Positions 1 through 5,379 of a stretch of 5,488 bases of DNA are shown here, piece after piece. The notes below the pieces were generated by a model. It ran no database searches. It was given only the letters and a program-made list of their open reading frames with translations, and had not been told where the DNA came from. The stretch covers positions 1 through 5,488 of the forward strand of contig CAYSLA010000206.1 in the NCBI GenBank assembly GCA_964431685.1, in the 5' to 3' direction. Both the position numbers and the translations under genes were made by a program. The DNA comes from CAYSLA01 sp964431685. GTDB lineage: Bacteria; Armatimonadota; UBA5829. How positions within the stretch are numbered: the first letter of the stretch is position 1; every line of letters begins with the position of its first letter.

Positions 1-484
1 GGATGGACGCGGGACTATTGCATATCTCGTATATGCCGCCGAACGCCGGTATATAGTCCCCGTTATAGAACCGTGCGTCCTCAACATAGTTGAATATGCC
101 ATACCAGCACCATTCCAGTGTACCCAGATTTAAAATACTCAGCACCCACACGCACGAATAGAAGGCAGACTCAAAGACCAGTGTTGCCTCATACTTTTGG
201 TTTGACCCTGAATAAACGAACCTATCCTCGTTCGGTGGTTGCCCCCACAAAGCATCTACAGCGGTTAGCACGATAGTTTGTTCTTCCGTGTCATCAGTAC
301 ACGGGGACGTGCAACCTGTGAGCGTAAACTTTATCGTTACTATTTGGCCTTTCAATTCTACTTGAATATTCTTTGGTTTGCACCCGTGCAAGCAGTATGT
401 CGGCAATCCGTTGTTCGGATTATACGTTGGTGCTCCGGTATCGGGGTCGTATGCTGGCCCGTCCCAGTATGTCGGCCCTGCCAT
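1..484 (-). CDS. Partial Cys-rich putative tail-tip/minor tail protein (C-terminus beyond window)
   Basis: The first 161 residues are open from ATG 484 to the window edge with no stop, so the C-terminus is missing. The start overlaps the upstream stop as TAATG, and GGAGG (496-492) sits 7 nt before it. The product is not recognised. Visible features: an N-terminal segment (about residues 3-30) built of repeated P-T/A-Y units separated by Gly/Asp/Asn-rich turns; then a probably beta-rich region with seven cysteines, including two CxxxC pairs (C31/C35 and C58/C62) and single cysteines at 111, 126 and 155; many aromatic residues from about 105 on. There is no signal peptide. As the third gene after the tape measure it is probably a tail-tip or adsorption component, but that is inferred from position only. 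I am sure it is a real gene because the frame is open throughout, has an SD and continues the tight gene chain; function is unknown. Confidence 0.8.
   Translation of the reverse strand, partial: MAGPTYWDGPAYDPDTGAPTYNPNNGLPTYCLHGCKPKNIQVELKGQIVTIKFTLTGCTSPCTDDTEEQTIVLTAVDALWGQPPNEDRFVYSGSNQKYEATLVFESAFYSCVWVLSILNLGTLEWCWYGIFNYVEDARFYNGDYIPAFGGIYEICNSPASI
393..476 (-). repeat. In-frame P-T/A-Y repeat segment with a 12-bp direct repeat
   Basis: The plus-strand 12-mer cagtatgtcggc occurs at 393-404 and 465-476, exactly 72 bases (24 codons) apart, in the same reading frame of the leftmost gene. At protein level P-T/A-Y recurs four times (residues 4-6, 10-12, 19-21, 28-30; spacing 6, 9, 9), separated by Asp/Gly/Asn-rich turns. 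The outer units are identical in DNA and the inner ones diverged, suggesting growth by small duplications or selection on the motif. Confidence 0.7.
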
Positions 485-1236
485 TACGCTTCCTCCGGCT
501 CGCACTCAACGAGTTCCACAATCTCAGCCGCGGCCTCAGCGCTGCCGTGATGGAACCGCCCGCCACCGTCGTACTTGCATGCCCGGTACTTCACAAAGAA
601 CTTGTGCTTAGCATTGTCGTAGTAGACGCCTGTCAACTCCAGCTTCGTGCAGCCGTATCCGAGGTCTTCCTCGATGTCGTACGTCGTTTCGTCCAGTATG
701 CTACTGACAACCGTACCGCTTGTGCCAAGTTCCACGGCCCCCGATGGAGATAGACCGTGCTCGCTACTGACGTCGCGGTCAAACCAGTATTGGCCCAACG
801 CATCACGACTCAGCCAAACGAGCGCCCCGTTCTCCACCGGGACAGGCAGGAAGTCCCGTGCTGCCGCTGATGGCGGGAAGTGATACTCCGCGTAGTTATA
901 GGCTATACCCGTCAGCGGGGCCGGGTCGTCAACCACGTAGCTGTCATATCCACCGGCCAGACCTCCGAACCGCGCCTGAGACCATGTATACTCCCAACAC
1001 CCGCTTGTCGATGACAACGTAGACCCCGAGATTCCCACCGGCATTAGCGTGGTTGCCACACCACCCCGGCCCCGCGCCACCTGCGGTCTGATAAATAGCG
1101 ACTGCCCACCCGCCTGCTGTCTGGCGAGGATGTCATCGGAGGATATAATCCGCATCTCGTTTATGGCGTCAATGAGGTCGTTATACGCCCGTGCTGAGAT
1201 TGGTTGACCTTCTCGCACTTTGTGGAGTTGCTTCAT
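484..1236 (-). CDS. Uncharacterised phage minor tail / tail-tip protein (250 aa)
   Basis: A complete 250-residue frame. ATG 1236 follows the preceding stop by 2 nt, with GGGGAG (1248-1243) 6 nt before the start. The N-terminus has a short helical motif (about residues 9-28) reading EGQPI-SARAYNDLIDAIN, a pattern I associate from memory with uncharacterised phage structural proteins whose first helix carries an A-x-x-[YW]-N-x-L-[IV]-D-A-[IV] core. A central region (about 112-155) shows Y-N-x-x-E, then P-V-x-x-G-x-x-V-W-L and an aromatic Y-W-F, again reminiscent of recurring phage tail proteins. The C-terminal part (about 190-222) looks beta-rich with C196 and C220, followed by HHGSAEAAAE and an acidic tail. 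There is no transmembrane segment or catalytic motif. It is the second gene after the tape measure, so a structural distal-tail or tail-tip role is likely but inferred. No enzymatic function is visible. Confidence 0.87.
   Translation of the reverse strand: MKQLHKVREGQPISARAYNDLIDAINEMRIISSDDILARQQAGGQSLFIRPQVARGRGGVATTLMPVGISGSTLSSTSGCWEYTWSQARFGGLAGGYDSYVVDDPAPLTGIAYNYAEYHFPPSAAARDFLPVPVENGALVWLSRDALGQYWFDRDVSSEHGLSPSGAVELGTSGTVVSSILDETTYDIEEDLGYGCTKLELTGVYYDNAKHKFFVKYRACKYDGGGRFHHGSAEAAAEIVELVECEPEEA
492..496 (-). promoter_or_regulatory. RBS of the partial leftmost gene
   Basis: GGAGG (496-492) with a 7-nt spacer to ATG 484. It lies inside the Glu-rich final codons of the preceding gene and supports ATG 484 as the real start at the TAATG overlap. 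Confidence 0.7.
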
Positions 1237-1238
1237 GG

Positions 1239-2141
1239 TTAACTCCCCGGTTCATCGTCGCCTGGGAGGGTGGGGATATTCAAGACGGCTCCAAAGTCGG
1301 CCAACTCATACCGATACATGGTTGACGCCGGGTCTGTATCCGTCTCCCAATATGGCCTATCCCAGTCCGACTTGCCTGCTATCGGATCTGACACAAGCAC
1401 GGGATCGCCGACCTTGTGAGTGCCGCTGACAGGATAAGGGGCCGTGGGATCATCACTCCACCACTGCGGGTCGCCGGATGCGTTGAGTTGCTGCCGCGCC
1501 GCCCGGAATGCCTCATTCTGTGAGCGTGCCCGATACAGGAACTTGTATGTAGCGGCCGCCCGGATAGCAACGCCCTGGAAATTCAAATCGGCGTCAGTTT
1601 CCGCGCCCTCAAAGAGCAGCGTTTCCTTCTCGAAGCCGTAGAACTTCCGGTCGTTCAGCTTGCCCGTGTTGTTGAATATCGCCAACCTGTCCGCATCCGG
1701 CGTCCAGCCAGAGCCGTACTCCCGCTTGTAGGACAGAGTCATTTCGAGCAGTGGGTAAACCGTCGCAATAGGTATTTCGACAATAGTTCCCGCATTCAGC
1801 CACTTGGTGTAGCGGGTGGTGTCGAGCGCCTCCGCGGAGAAGGACATCTGCACGTTCATTACGGTCTGGCTGGCGAGCTCCGTGCTATATTCGCAGACAA
1901 CGAACCATCCCAGGCCCTCTTCGTCACGCGTTATGCTGCGGTTGGTGACAATTAGTAGAGGATAGGTCACGCTGTAGGCTGTCCAGATGTCCGGGATCGT
2001 GGAATAGGGACTACCGGAAGTGATCGTGACGCCGTCCGTACAGCCCGCCGAATCCATGTAGAACGACCGGGTCGCCTCAAGAAGTCCCCTGTCGTTGAAC
2101 CGGCTTGTCGCTTTATCGAGTTCTTCTACGCAGAATGCCAT
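1239..2141 (-). CDS. Putative distal tail protein (first gene after tape measure, 300 aa)
   Basis: A complete 300-residue frame starting at ATG 2141, 9 nt after the tape measure stop, with AGGA (2152-2149) 7 nt before the start. In siphovirus cassettes the gene directly after the tape measure usually encodes the distal tail (Dit) or hub protein, so that is the best positional guess; I cannot recognise a Dit family by sequence. The protein is mixed and probably beta-rich: GLGWFVVCEYST near residues 76-87, a hydrophobic strand region ending in MTLSYKREYG (about 134-143), and NDRKFYGFEKETLLFEGAE (about 163-181), which recalls the fold shared by uncharacterised phage tail proteins that have a G-x-x-x-x-T-L-L-F-x-G-A stretch. 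Residues 205-219 are Arg/Ala-rich and helical. The C-terminal 75 residues are rich in Asp, Pro and Trp (GDPQWWSDDP, DWDRPYWETD) and end acidic. No membrane segment, signal peptide or catalytic motif is seen. Confidence 0.87.
   Translation of the reverse strand: MAFCVEELDKATSRFNDRGLLEATRSFYMDSAGCTDGVTITSGSPYSTIPDIWTAYSVTYPLLIVTNRSITRDEEGLGWFVVCEYSTELASQTVMNVQMSFSAEALDTTRYTKWLNAGTIVEIPIATVYPLLEMTLSYKREYGSGWTPDADRLAIFNNTGKLNDRKFYGFEKETLLFEGAETDADLNFQGVAIRAAATYKFLYRARSQNEAFRAARQQLNASGDPQWWSDDPTAPYPVSGTHKVGDPVLVSDPIAGKSDWDRPYWETDTDPASTMYRYELADFGAVLNIPTLPGDDEPGS
1243..1248 (-). promoter_or_regulatory. RBS of the 250-residue tail gene
   Basis: GGGGAG (1248-1243) with a 6-nt spacer to ATG 1236. It is embedded in the last codons of the preceding gene, whose stop TAA is at 1241-1239. 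Confidence 0.65.
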
Positions 2142-2148
2142 TGTGTGA

Positions 2149-2152
2149 TCCT
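2149..2152 (-). promoter_or_regulatory. RBS of the first gene after the tape measure
   Basis: AGGA (2152-2149) with a 7-nt spacer to ATG 2141. It overlaps the tape measure stop TAG (2153-2151) and supports the chosen start. Confidence 0.65.
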
Positions 2153-3887
2153 ATGGCGCGAATGTGGCGTTTCCTTGCTGGTATGCCCGACCTGATAGTA
2201 CCTTTAGAACGGTTTCCAGGGATTCAATCCCCTTGACGATCCGCTCCTGTGTTGCCTGTTGTTTTTCCAAAACAGTGAGCTCCCTACCTCTATCCAGAGA
2301 TGTTCCGAACGTGCTGAACCTCTCGCGCTGTCCAGCCTCCATGCCGCGACTCCAGATTGACCGCACTGACCGGAAGCCGACCTGTTGAAGCATGCGGTCT
2401 TTTTCTGCTTTGATTTCATCGTGTATCAACCGAATGCGATCCCGGATTTCGTCTGCCCGCTTCTGTGCAAGTTTTTTGTGCATATCCGCATATTTCAGCG
2501 ATTGTTCGGCGGCCCCTTTGATTGCATCCGCTACCGTCTCGCCCGGTTTTGGGATGGGCAGACCGTCTTTGCCGAATTTCGGCGGTGTTACATCGGTTAC
2601 CGAGACTGTCGGAGTAGACCCCGACTCACCTGGCGTGAGCGGGGTATATGGCGGTGGGGTTCCGGGAACCCGGTTACGCCGTGCGATCCTCAGTCCAAGG
2701 TACGTGCCCAGTGCCGCCGCTGTAGCTATCAGCGCAACCATCCAGTTACCGACAATAGCCGCCTTGAACGCTATCAGTGCCGCTGCCGCGATTACGATAT
2801 ATGCCCCGATGTCAGCCCAGGCATTTCTGATGGATTCCCCCATCCGAAAACCGTTCGTTGCCCACCACTGCCCCATGTTATTGAACGAGTCAATGAGTTT
2901 GTCCATGGCCTGGTTGAGTGTGTCGGTAGGCCCTTGTAGATTCAAGAGGCCGGACAGGAAGAGGGAAGTTCCTTCCACGACCTTGTCGAATCCGTTTCTG
3001 AGTTTGGTTGCCCACTCAGTTAACTTGCTCCCGTTATTCTCTGCCCAGGTCTGAATGTTGCCAAAGAACTGCGCCAGGTCGCTTGATAACGTCTCGACTA
3101 TCGGCCCAACGAACCCCTTGAGACTGATCATCGCCATGGTCATGTTGTCCATCGCGTTTTCCCAAGCATTCTGCAAGCCTCCCGTAACGGGAGGGAGTTT
3201 GCCCAGTTCCGCCACTATGCCATTAACAAACGTCTTGGCGTCAATCCCCATTTTCTGGAGTACTTCGGTATCCGCTGTCCCGAATGCCGACTTCATGGCC
3301 TGCCGAATCTGAGGAACGCGCTCATTTAGCTGGTTGATTTCCTCCGCGCTCACCTTGCCCTTCGACATGATCTGAGTAAGGGCGAGATTGACTCCATCAA
3401 GGTCGGCTTTGCCCTTGCCCACAGTCGCCAGAGCGTTCCCGAACGCCATAAGCGCCTTGCGCGCTTCATCTGCACTCATTCCTGCTGCCTGCAGATTGAT
3501 ACTGCCTTGAATCGCCTCTGCTATTCCCAGGCCTGGCAGTTTCGCAACTTCGCGAAGTTTAGCCAATTCTGCCTTCGCAGCCGATGCGCTACCCATAACC
3601 GCAGTCAGTCCACGCTCCAAGCTGTCAAATTGAGTGACGGTACGTGCAATTTGAATGCCTACGCCTACCGTCACAGCTCCTAACACTGCAGCGGAAGTCG
3701 CGGCAAACGCTGCGAACTTCTTCGTGAGTGAAGTGAGAGTGCTCGTAACGGACCTGTCCATTCCTTGCATTGCCGATTGGACAGGTTTCCCGATACCGGC
3801 CAACTGTAGATGCAGAGAAGCCAATGCCACATCAACTTGGCTTTTATCCGCTCGAAAGATATATTGTAGCTGTGCAACTGTCGACAT
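2151..3887 (-). CDS. Tape measure protein
   Basis: The scaffold inside the growing tail tube whose length sets tail length. From ATG 3887 it has 578 residues; at the usual rule of about 0.15 nm per residue this implies a tail near 85-90 nm (inference). Residues about 85-240 match the tape-measure N-terminal domain type: FDSLERGLTAVMGSA, GLGIAEAIQGSINLQAAGMS, an EEINQLNERVPQIRQAM stretch, and a GGLQNAWENAMDNM exit. Hydrophobic stretches lie at about 58-81 and 361-399 (probably two membrane-compatible helices). A Pro/Thr/Gly-rich linker follows at 407-449, a charged coiled coil at about 452-501, and a last helix near 537-565. Start choice: ATG 3887 gives the natural-looking N-terminus MSTVAQLQYIF but has no SD. 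GTG 3929, which overlaps the upstream TGA as GTGA, would add 14 residues (592 total) and may be reached by translational coupling. GTG 3896 is a third option. The gene is certain; the exact start is not. Confidence 0.95.
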   Translation of the reverse strand: MSTVAQLQYIFRADKSQVDVALASLHLQLAGIGKPVQSAMQGMDRSVTSTLTSLTKKFAAFAATSAAVLGAVTVGVGIQIARTVTQFDSLERGLTAVMGSASAAKAELAKLREVAKLPGLGIAEAIQGSINLQAAGMSADEARKALMAFGNALATVGKGKADLDGVNLALTQIMSKGKVSAEEINQLNERVPQIRQAMKSAFGTADTEVLQKMGIDAKTFVNGIVAELGKLPPVTGGLQNAWENAMDNMTMAMISLKGFVGPIVETLSSDLAQFFGNIQTWAENNGSKLTEWATKLRNGFDKVVEGTSLFLSGLLNLQGPTDTLNQAMDKLIDSFNNMGQWWATNGFRMGESIRNAWADIGAYIVIAAAALIAFKAAIVGNWMVALIATAAALGTYLGLRIARRNRVPGTPPPYTPLTPGESGSTPTVSVTDVTPPKFGKDGLPIPKPGETVADAIKGAAEQSLKYADMHKKLAQKRADEIRDRIRLIHDEIKAEKDRMLQQVGFRSVRSIWSRGMEAGQRERFSTFGTSLDRGRELTVLEKQQATQERIVKGIESLETVLKVLSGRAYQQGNATFAP

Positions 3888-3905
3888 AATCGCCACATGC
3901 GAAGA

Positions 3906-3926
3906 AGGGCGGTCGCATACCGCCCT
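3906..3926 (-). promoter_or_regulatory. Perfect 8-bp hairpin in the tape measure leader / start region
   Basis: On the minus strand AGGGCGGT (3926-3919) and ACCGCCCT (3913-3906) pair perfectly around a 5-nt ATGCG loop. The first base is the last base of the fusion chaperone stop TGA. The hairpin falls between GTG 3929 and ATG 3887, the two main candidate tape measure starts. No U-run follows, so it is not a usual intrinsic terminator. A role in tape measure translation or in mRNA processing is possible but unproven. Confidence 0.6.
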
Positions 3927-4479
3927 CACTTCATTGCCGCTCGGCGGCTCATTGCCTCCTCGACTTCAGCCTCTACGCTCTCGCATAGAAGCGCCCATTG
4001 TATCCAATATCTGGAGTCGGTTCGTTGGGCCAACTCCCAGGGACTGCATCTGAGATACCGTGCAGCCCGAATGCGTATATACTCCTCCGGCGGAGTGCGA
4101 CCGCCAGCCCCGCCAGAGATTAGGGCCGCCCTTAGGCGGTCGCGGGTCCTTTTCCCGGCGACACCGCCTCCATAGCGATCTGAGCGATTTTCGCCATGAA
4201 GAGTATGCCGATGCTCTCGAACGTCTCCTTGCTGGGCAGCGCATCCTCAATGTCCCAGTCGGCTATGAACCCCTCAAGAATCTCCGCGAACTCCGCGTTG
4301 CGTGCCTTGATGTCATCAAGCGTCCGGTCGGCTTCATTGCTCGTGTCGGACAGCTTGGAGAAGCGCAACTCCATCTCCGGCGTGAGGAAGTTGGCCCGGA
4401 CCCGAAGCACGATTGGCACACCGCCGTATTCCGTCTCCGCTTTGATTGTGACGCCCTGGATGTCTGCGAGTTTTGCCAT
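3926..4479 (-). CDS. Tail assembly chaperone, long frameshift fusion (lambda gpGT-like, 184 aa)
   Basis: Produced by -1 ribosomal frameshifting: codons 1-110 are shared with the short chaperone, then the ribosome slips on GGGAAAA (4156-4150) and reads 4150-3926 in the -1 frame for 74 more residues. That extension is plainly protein-like: PPEEYIRIRAARYL, then CSPWELAQRTDSRYWIQW, then ALLCESVEAEVEEAMSRRAAMK and TGA. The Arg-rich helix followed by P-W-E-L and Y-W-x-x-W is what I expect in the T-part of siphovirus chaperones. The -1 frame is open from a TGA near 4248 to 3926 but has no ATG, GTG or TTG codon before the conserved part, so it cannot be expressed as an ordinary gene. In lambda the equivalent gpGT binds the tape measure and tube subunits during tail assembly; the ratio of short to long product matters. 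The domain and signal are seen; the functional analogy is inferred. Usual gene finders would miss this extension. Confidence 0.86.
3936..3960 (-). promoter_or_regulatory. AGGAGG plus small hairpin upstream of the GTG 3929 start
   Basis: AGGAGG (3960-3955) is a strong SD sequence near the end of the fusion chaperone frame. It is 25 nt from GTG 3929, normally too far. Between them GCCGC (3948-3944) pairs with GCGGC (3940-3936) around a 3-nt loop; folding it out leaves 12 nt, close to a workable spacing. This would favour GTG 3929 as the tape measure start. The same bases also encode VEEAM in the chaperone, so the SD may be incidental. Confidence 0.4.
4097..4143 (-). promoter_or_regulatory. Frameshift-stimulating stem-loop downstream of the slip site
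   Basis: On the minus strand GCGACCGCC (4143-4135) is a perfect inverted repeat of GGCGGTCGC (4105-4097): a 9-bp, very GC-rich stem with a 29-nt loop. It begins 6 nt after the slippery heptamer, inside the normal 5-9 nt spacing for -1 stimulators. The zero-frame TAA lies at the very start of the loop. The loop itself can form a small AGGG/CCCT stem, and CCGCC can alternatively pair with the nearby GGCGG (4131-4127), so the real fold may be branched. Folding is deduced by eye. Confidence 0.72.
4132..4479 (-). CDS. Tail assembly chaperone, short form (lambda gpG-like, 115 aa)
   Basis: A 115-residue protein encoded between the tube and tape measure genes, the fixed place of the tail assembly chaperone in siphoviruses. 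The first 35 residues look like two or three beta strands (VTIKAETEYGGVPIVLRVRA); then come LTPEMELRF, a helical charged region (about 48-70), and a WDIEDALPSKETFESIGILF stretch (75-94) of the kind seen at the end of chaperone domains (W-D-[LI]-x-D followed by P-x-x-x-E-x-[LF]). The last residues, SPGKGPATA, are a disordered tail containing the slip site at codons 109-110. ATG 4479 overlaps the tube gene stop as TAATG. No good SD precedes it, so translation is probably coupled to the tube gene. Expected role: soluble assembly factor, absent from the finished virion, acting with the tape measure. Family-level confidence comes from position, size and the frameshift together. Confidence 0.9.
   Translation of the reverse strand: MAKLADIQGVTIKAETEYGGVPIVLRVRANFLTPEMELRFSKLSDTSNEADRTLDDIKARNAEFAEILEGFIADWDIEDALPSKETFESIGILFMAKIAQIAMEAVSPGKGPATA
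4150..4156 (-). promoter_or_regulatory. Slippery heptamer GGGAAAA for -1 ribosomal frameshift
   Basis: GGGAAAA is read in the chaperone frame as G GGA AAA (codons 109-110), exactly the X XXY YYZ register that -1 slippage needs. Lambda uses the very similar GGGAAAG between G and T. After the slip the next codon is AGG (4150-4148), and the -1 frame runs into a protein-like 74-residue extension. The unshifted ribosome stops at TAA (4134-4132), five codons later. Confidence 0.87.
4167..4171 (-). promoter_or_regulatory. Internal SD-like GGAGG upstream of the slip site
   Basis: GGAGG (4171-4167) lies within chaperone codons 103-105, with 10 nt between it and the slippery heptamer. An SD-like element about 10 nt upstream is the known arrangement that stimulates -1 frameshifting in E. 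coli dnaX. No start codon follows at a useful distance in any frame that would make it an ordinary RBS. It could still be chance, since GGAGG is short. Confidence 0.5.
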
Positions 4480-5372
4480 TAGGTTATCGTCGCTTTCACG
4501 GCATAGCCGAGTGTCGAGCTGTAGACGATCCCCAACGTGTAGCCGATGTTGTAGGTCGTGTCGCTGATCTCAAATGCGTCCAGGTCTTTCACCTGCGTAG
4601 CACACTCCAGGTCAAAGGTGTTCGAGCCGCCGTCGCTTGCCTTAAGCGCGAACGCCACCGTCGCGTTGGTGTCACGCAGTCGGGTCAGGTGCGCGAGCCC
4701 CTGCGTATCGGCCTCACACACAACTTTGATGGAGCCGTCCGGCTTGCCCTCCACCATATTAGTGATCGTGTTTGATCCCGCAAGCGCGTAGAACGGTTTC
4801 CAGCGCCCTGTCAATGCCCAATCGGCGCTGATAACCCGGTCCTGGGTGGCCCCGGAAAGCTCCACGTGGCACTGGCCGCCTAGGATCGGGGTGATGTCGC
4901 CCTCCGTGGCACCCGATACCCAGGTACCGGCCGTGATCCTGCCCCCAATGATGTCTGCGTCGATGGTCAATTCATCCGGGGTATATTTCAGCGTCACACC
5001 CGTGAAGGTCGCCCCGGCGAACTTCTCGCAGACCCCACTTGTGCCGATAGCTATTGAGTAGCTCTCGTAGTCATTCTCCGCGCCGTTGCTGGGGTTGTAG
5101 ACGTCCGACGCCGGCTTACAGAGTAGGGACTGCATCACAAGGGCGATCTCTTCGTAAGACGGAATGCCCTCCGCTTTGCACTCCGTCCACTCTTTGCCGA
5201 GTGCATAGCCCGTGGGGAACAACCCGCCCGGATCGACTTCGTGGGTGCTGACTTTCGGCGTCGCCGTGAGTTTCAACGCCCGAAACATATCAGTGCAGTC
5301 TACCTCCGTGCCATGTTTGGTTTCCACGCCATACTGGCTCCGAACGAATACTGCACTTCTCTCATTTGCCAT
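4479..5372 (-). CDS. Major tail tube protein (297 aa)
   Basis: The structural subunit that stacks into the tail tube. It has 297 residues and starts at ATG 5372 with a near-consensus AGGAGG (5385-5380) 7 nt upstream, the best RBS in the window, as expected for the most abundant tail protein. The N-terminal pattern (GVETKHGTEVDC at about 15-26, FRALKL and KVSTHEVDPGGLFPTGYALGK to about 60, then WTECKAEGIPSYEEIALVMQSLL at about 62-84) fits the tail tube family often labelled Phage_tube_2: a G-V-E-x-x-x-G-T start, a strand with Pro, then an E-G-x-x-[ST]-Y-E-E helix. The remainder is beta-rich with many Thr/Gly/Ser and includes FTGVTLKYTPDELTIDADIIGG and a repeated tube-like half at about 165-285. 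This could reflect the two-fold internal symmetry some tube proteins have, but I could not align the halves. It overlaps the chaperone start by one base. Confidence 0.88.
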   Translation of the reverse strand: MANERSAVFVRSQYGVETKHGTEVDCTDMFRALKLTATPKVSTHEVDPGGLFPTGYALGKEWTECKAEGIPSYEEIALVMQSLLCKPASDVYNPSNGAENDYESYSIAIGTSGVCEKFAGATFTGVTLKYTPDELTIDADIIGGRITAGTWVSGATEGDITPILGGQCHVELSGATQDRVISADWALTGRWKPFYALAGSNTITNMVEGKPDGSIKVVCEADTQGLAHLTRLRDTNATVAFALKASDGGSNTFDLECATQVKDLDAFEISDTTYNIGYTLGIVYSSTLGYAVKATIT

Positions 5373-5379
5373 TTAATGG

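Noticed and set aside
2392..3054. Long plus-strand open frame (220 codons) opposite the tape measure gene
   Set aside because: It lies wholly antisense to a well-supported tape measure gene; the composition is Ser/Pro/Ala-rich as expected for an antisense shadow, and a second plus-strand frame overlaps it.
3906..3926. 8-bp hairpin as an intrinsic terminator between chaperone and tape measure
   Set aside because: No U-run follows on the minus strand (next bases are TCTTCGCATG), there is none on the plus strand, and termination in mid-operon before an essential gene would make little sense.
3926..4150. Frame 4150-3926 as an independent small gene rather than a frameshift product
   Set aside because: There is no ATG, GTG or TTG in that frame between its opening stop near 4248 and the protein-like core; the first ATG codons are only in the last eight residues.
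4159..4170. GGCG/CGCC mini-hairpin just upstream of the slippery heptamer as a regulatory element
   Set aside because: It has only 4 bp with a 4-nt loop, would be unfolded by the ribosome on the slip site, and overlaps the better-motivated SD-like GGAGG.
3966..4250. A 94-codon minus-strand frame (+1 relative to the chaperone) overlapping the chaperone end
   Set aside because: The translation is Arg/Ser-rich and low in protein-like pattern. The -1 frame over the same bases gives a convincing protein and is reached by the slip site, so this frame is a shadow.
4060..4482. Plus-strand open frame (140 codons) opposite the chaperone region
   Set aside because: It is antisense to the chaperone and its frameshift extension, with no operon partner on the plus strand; the other long plus-strand frames (373-753, 4473-4775) are shadows for the same reason.
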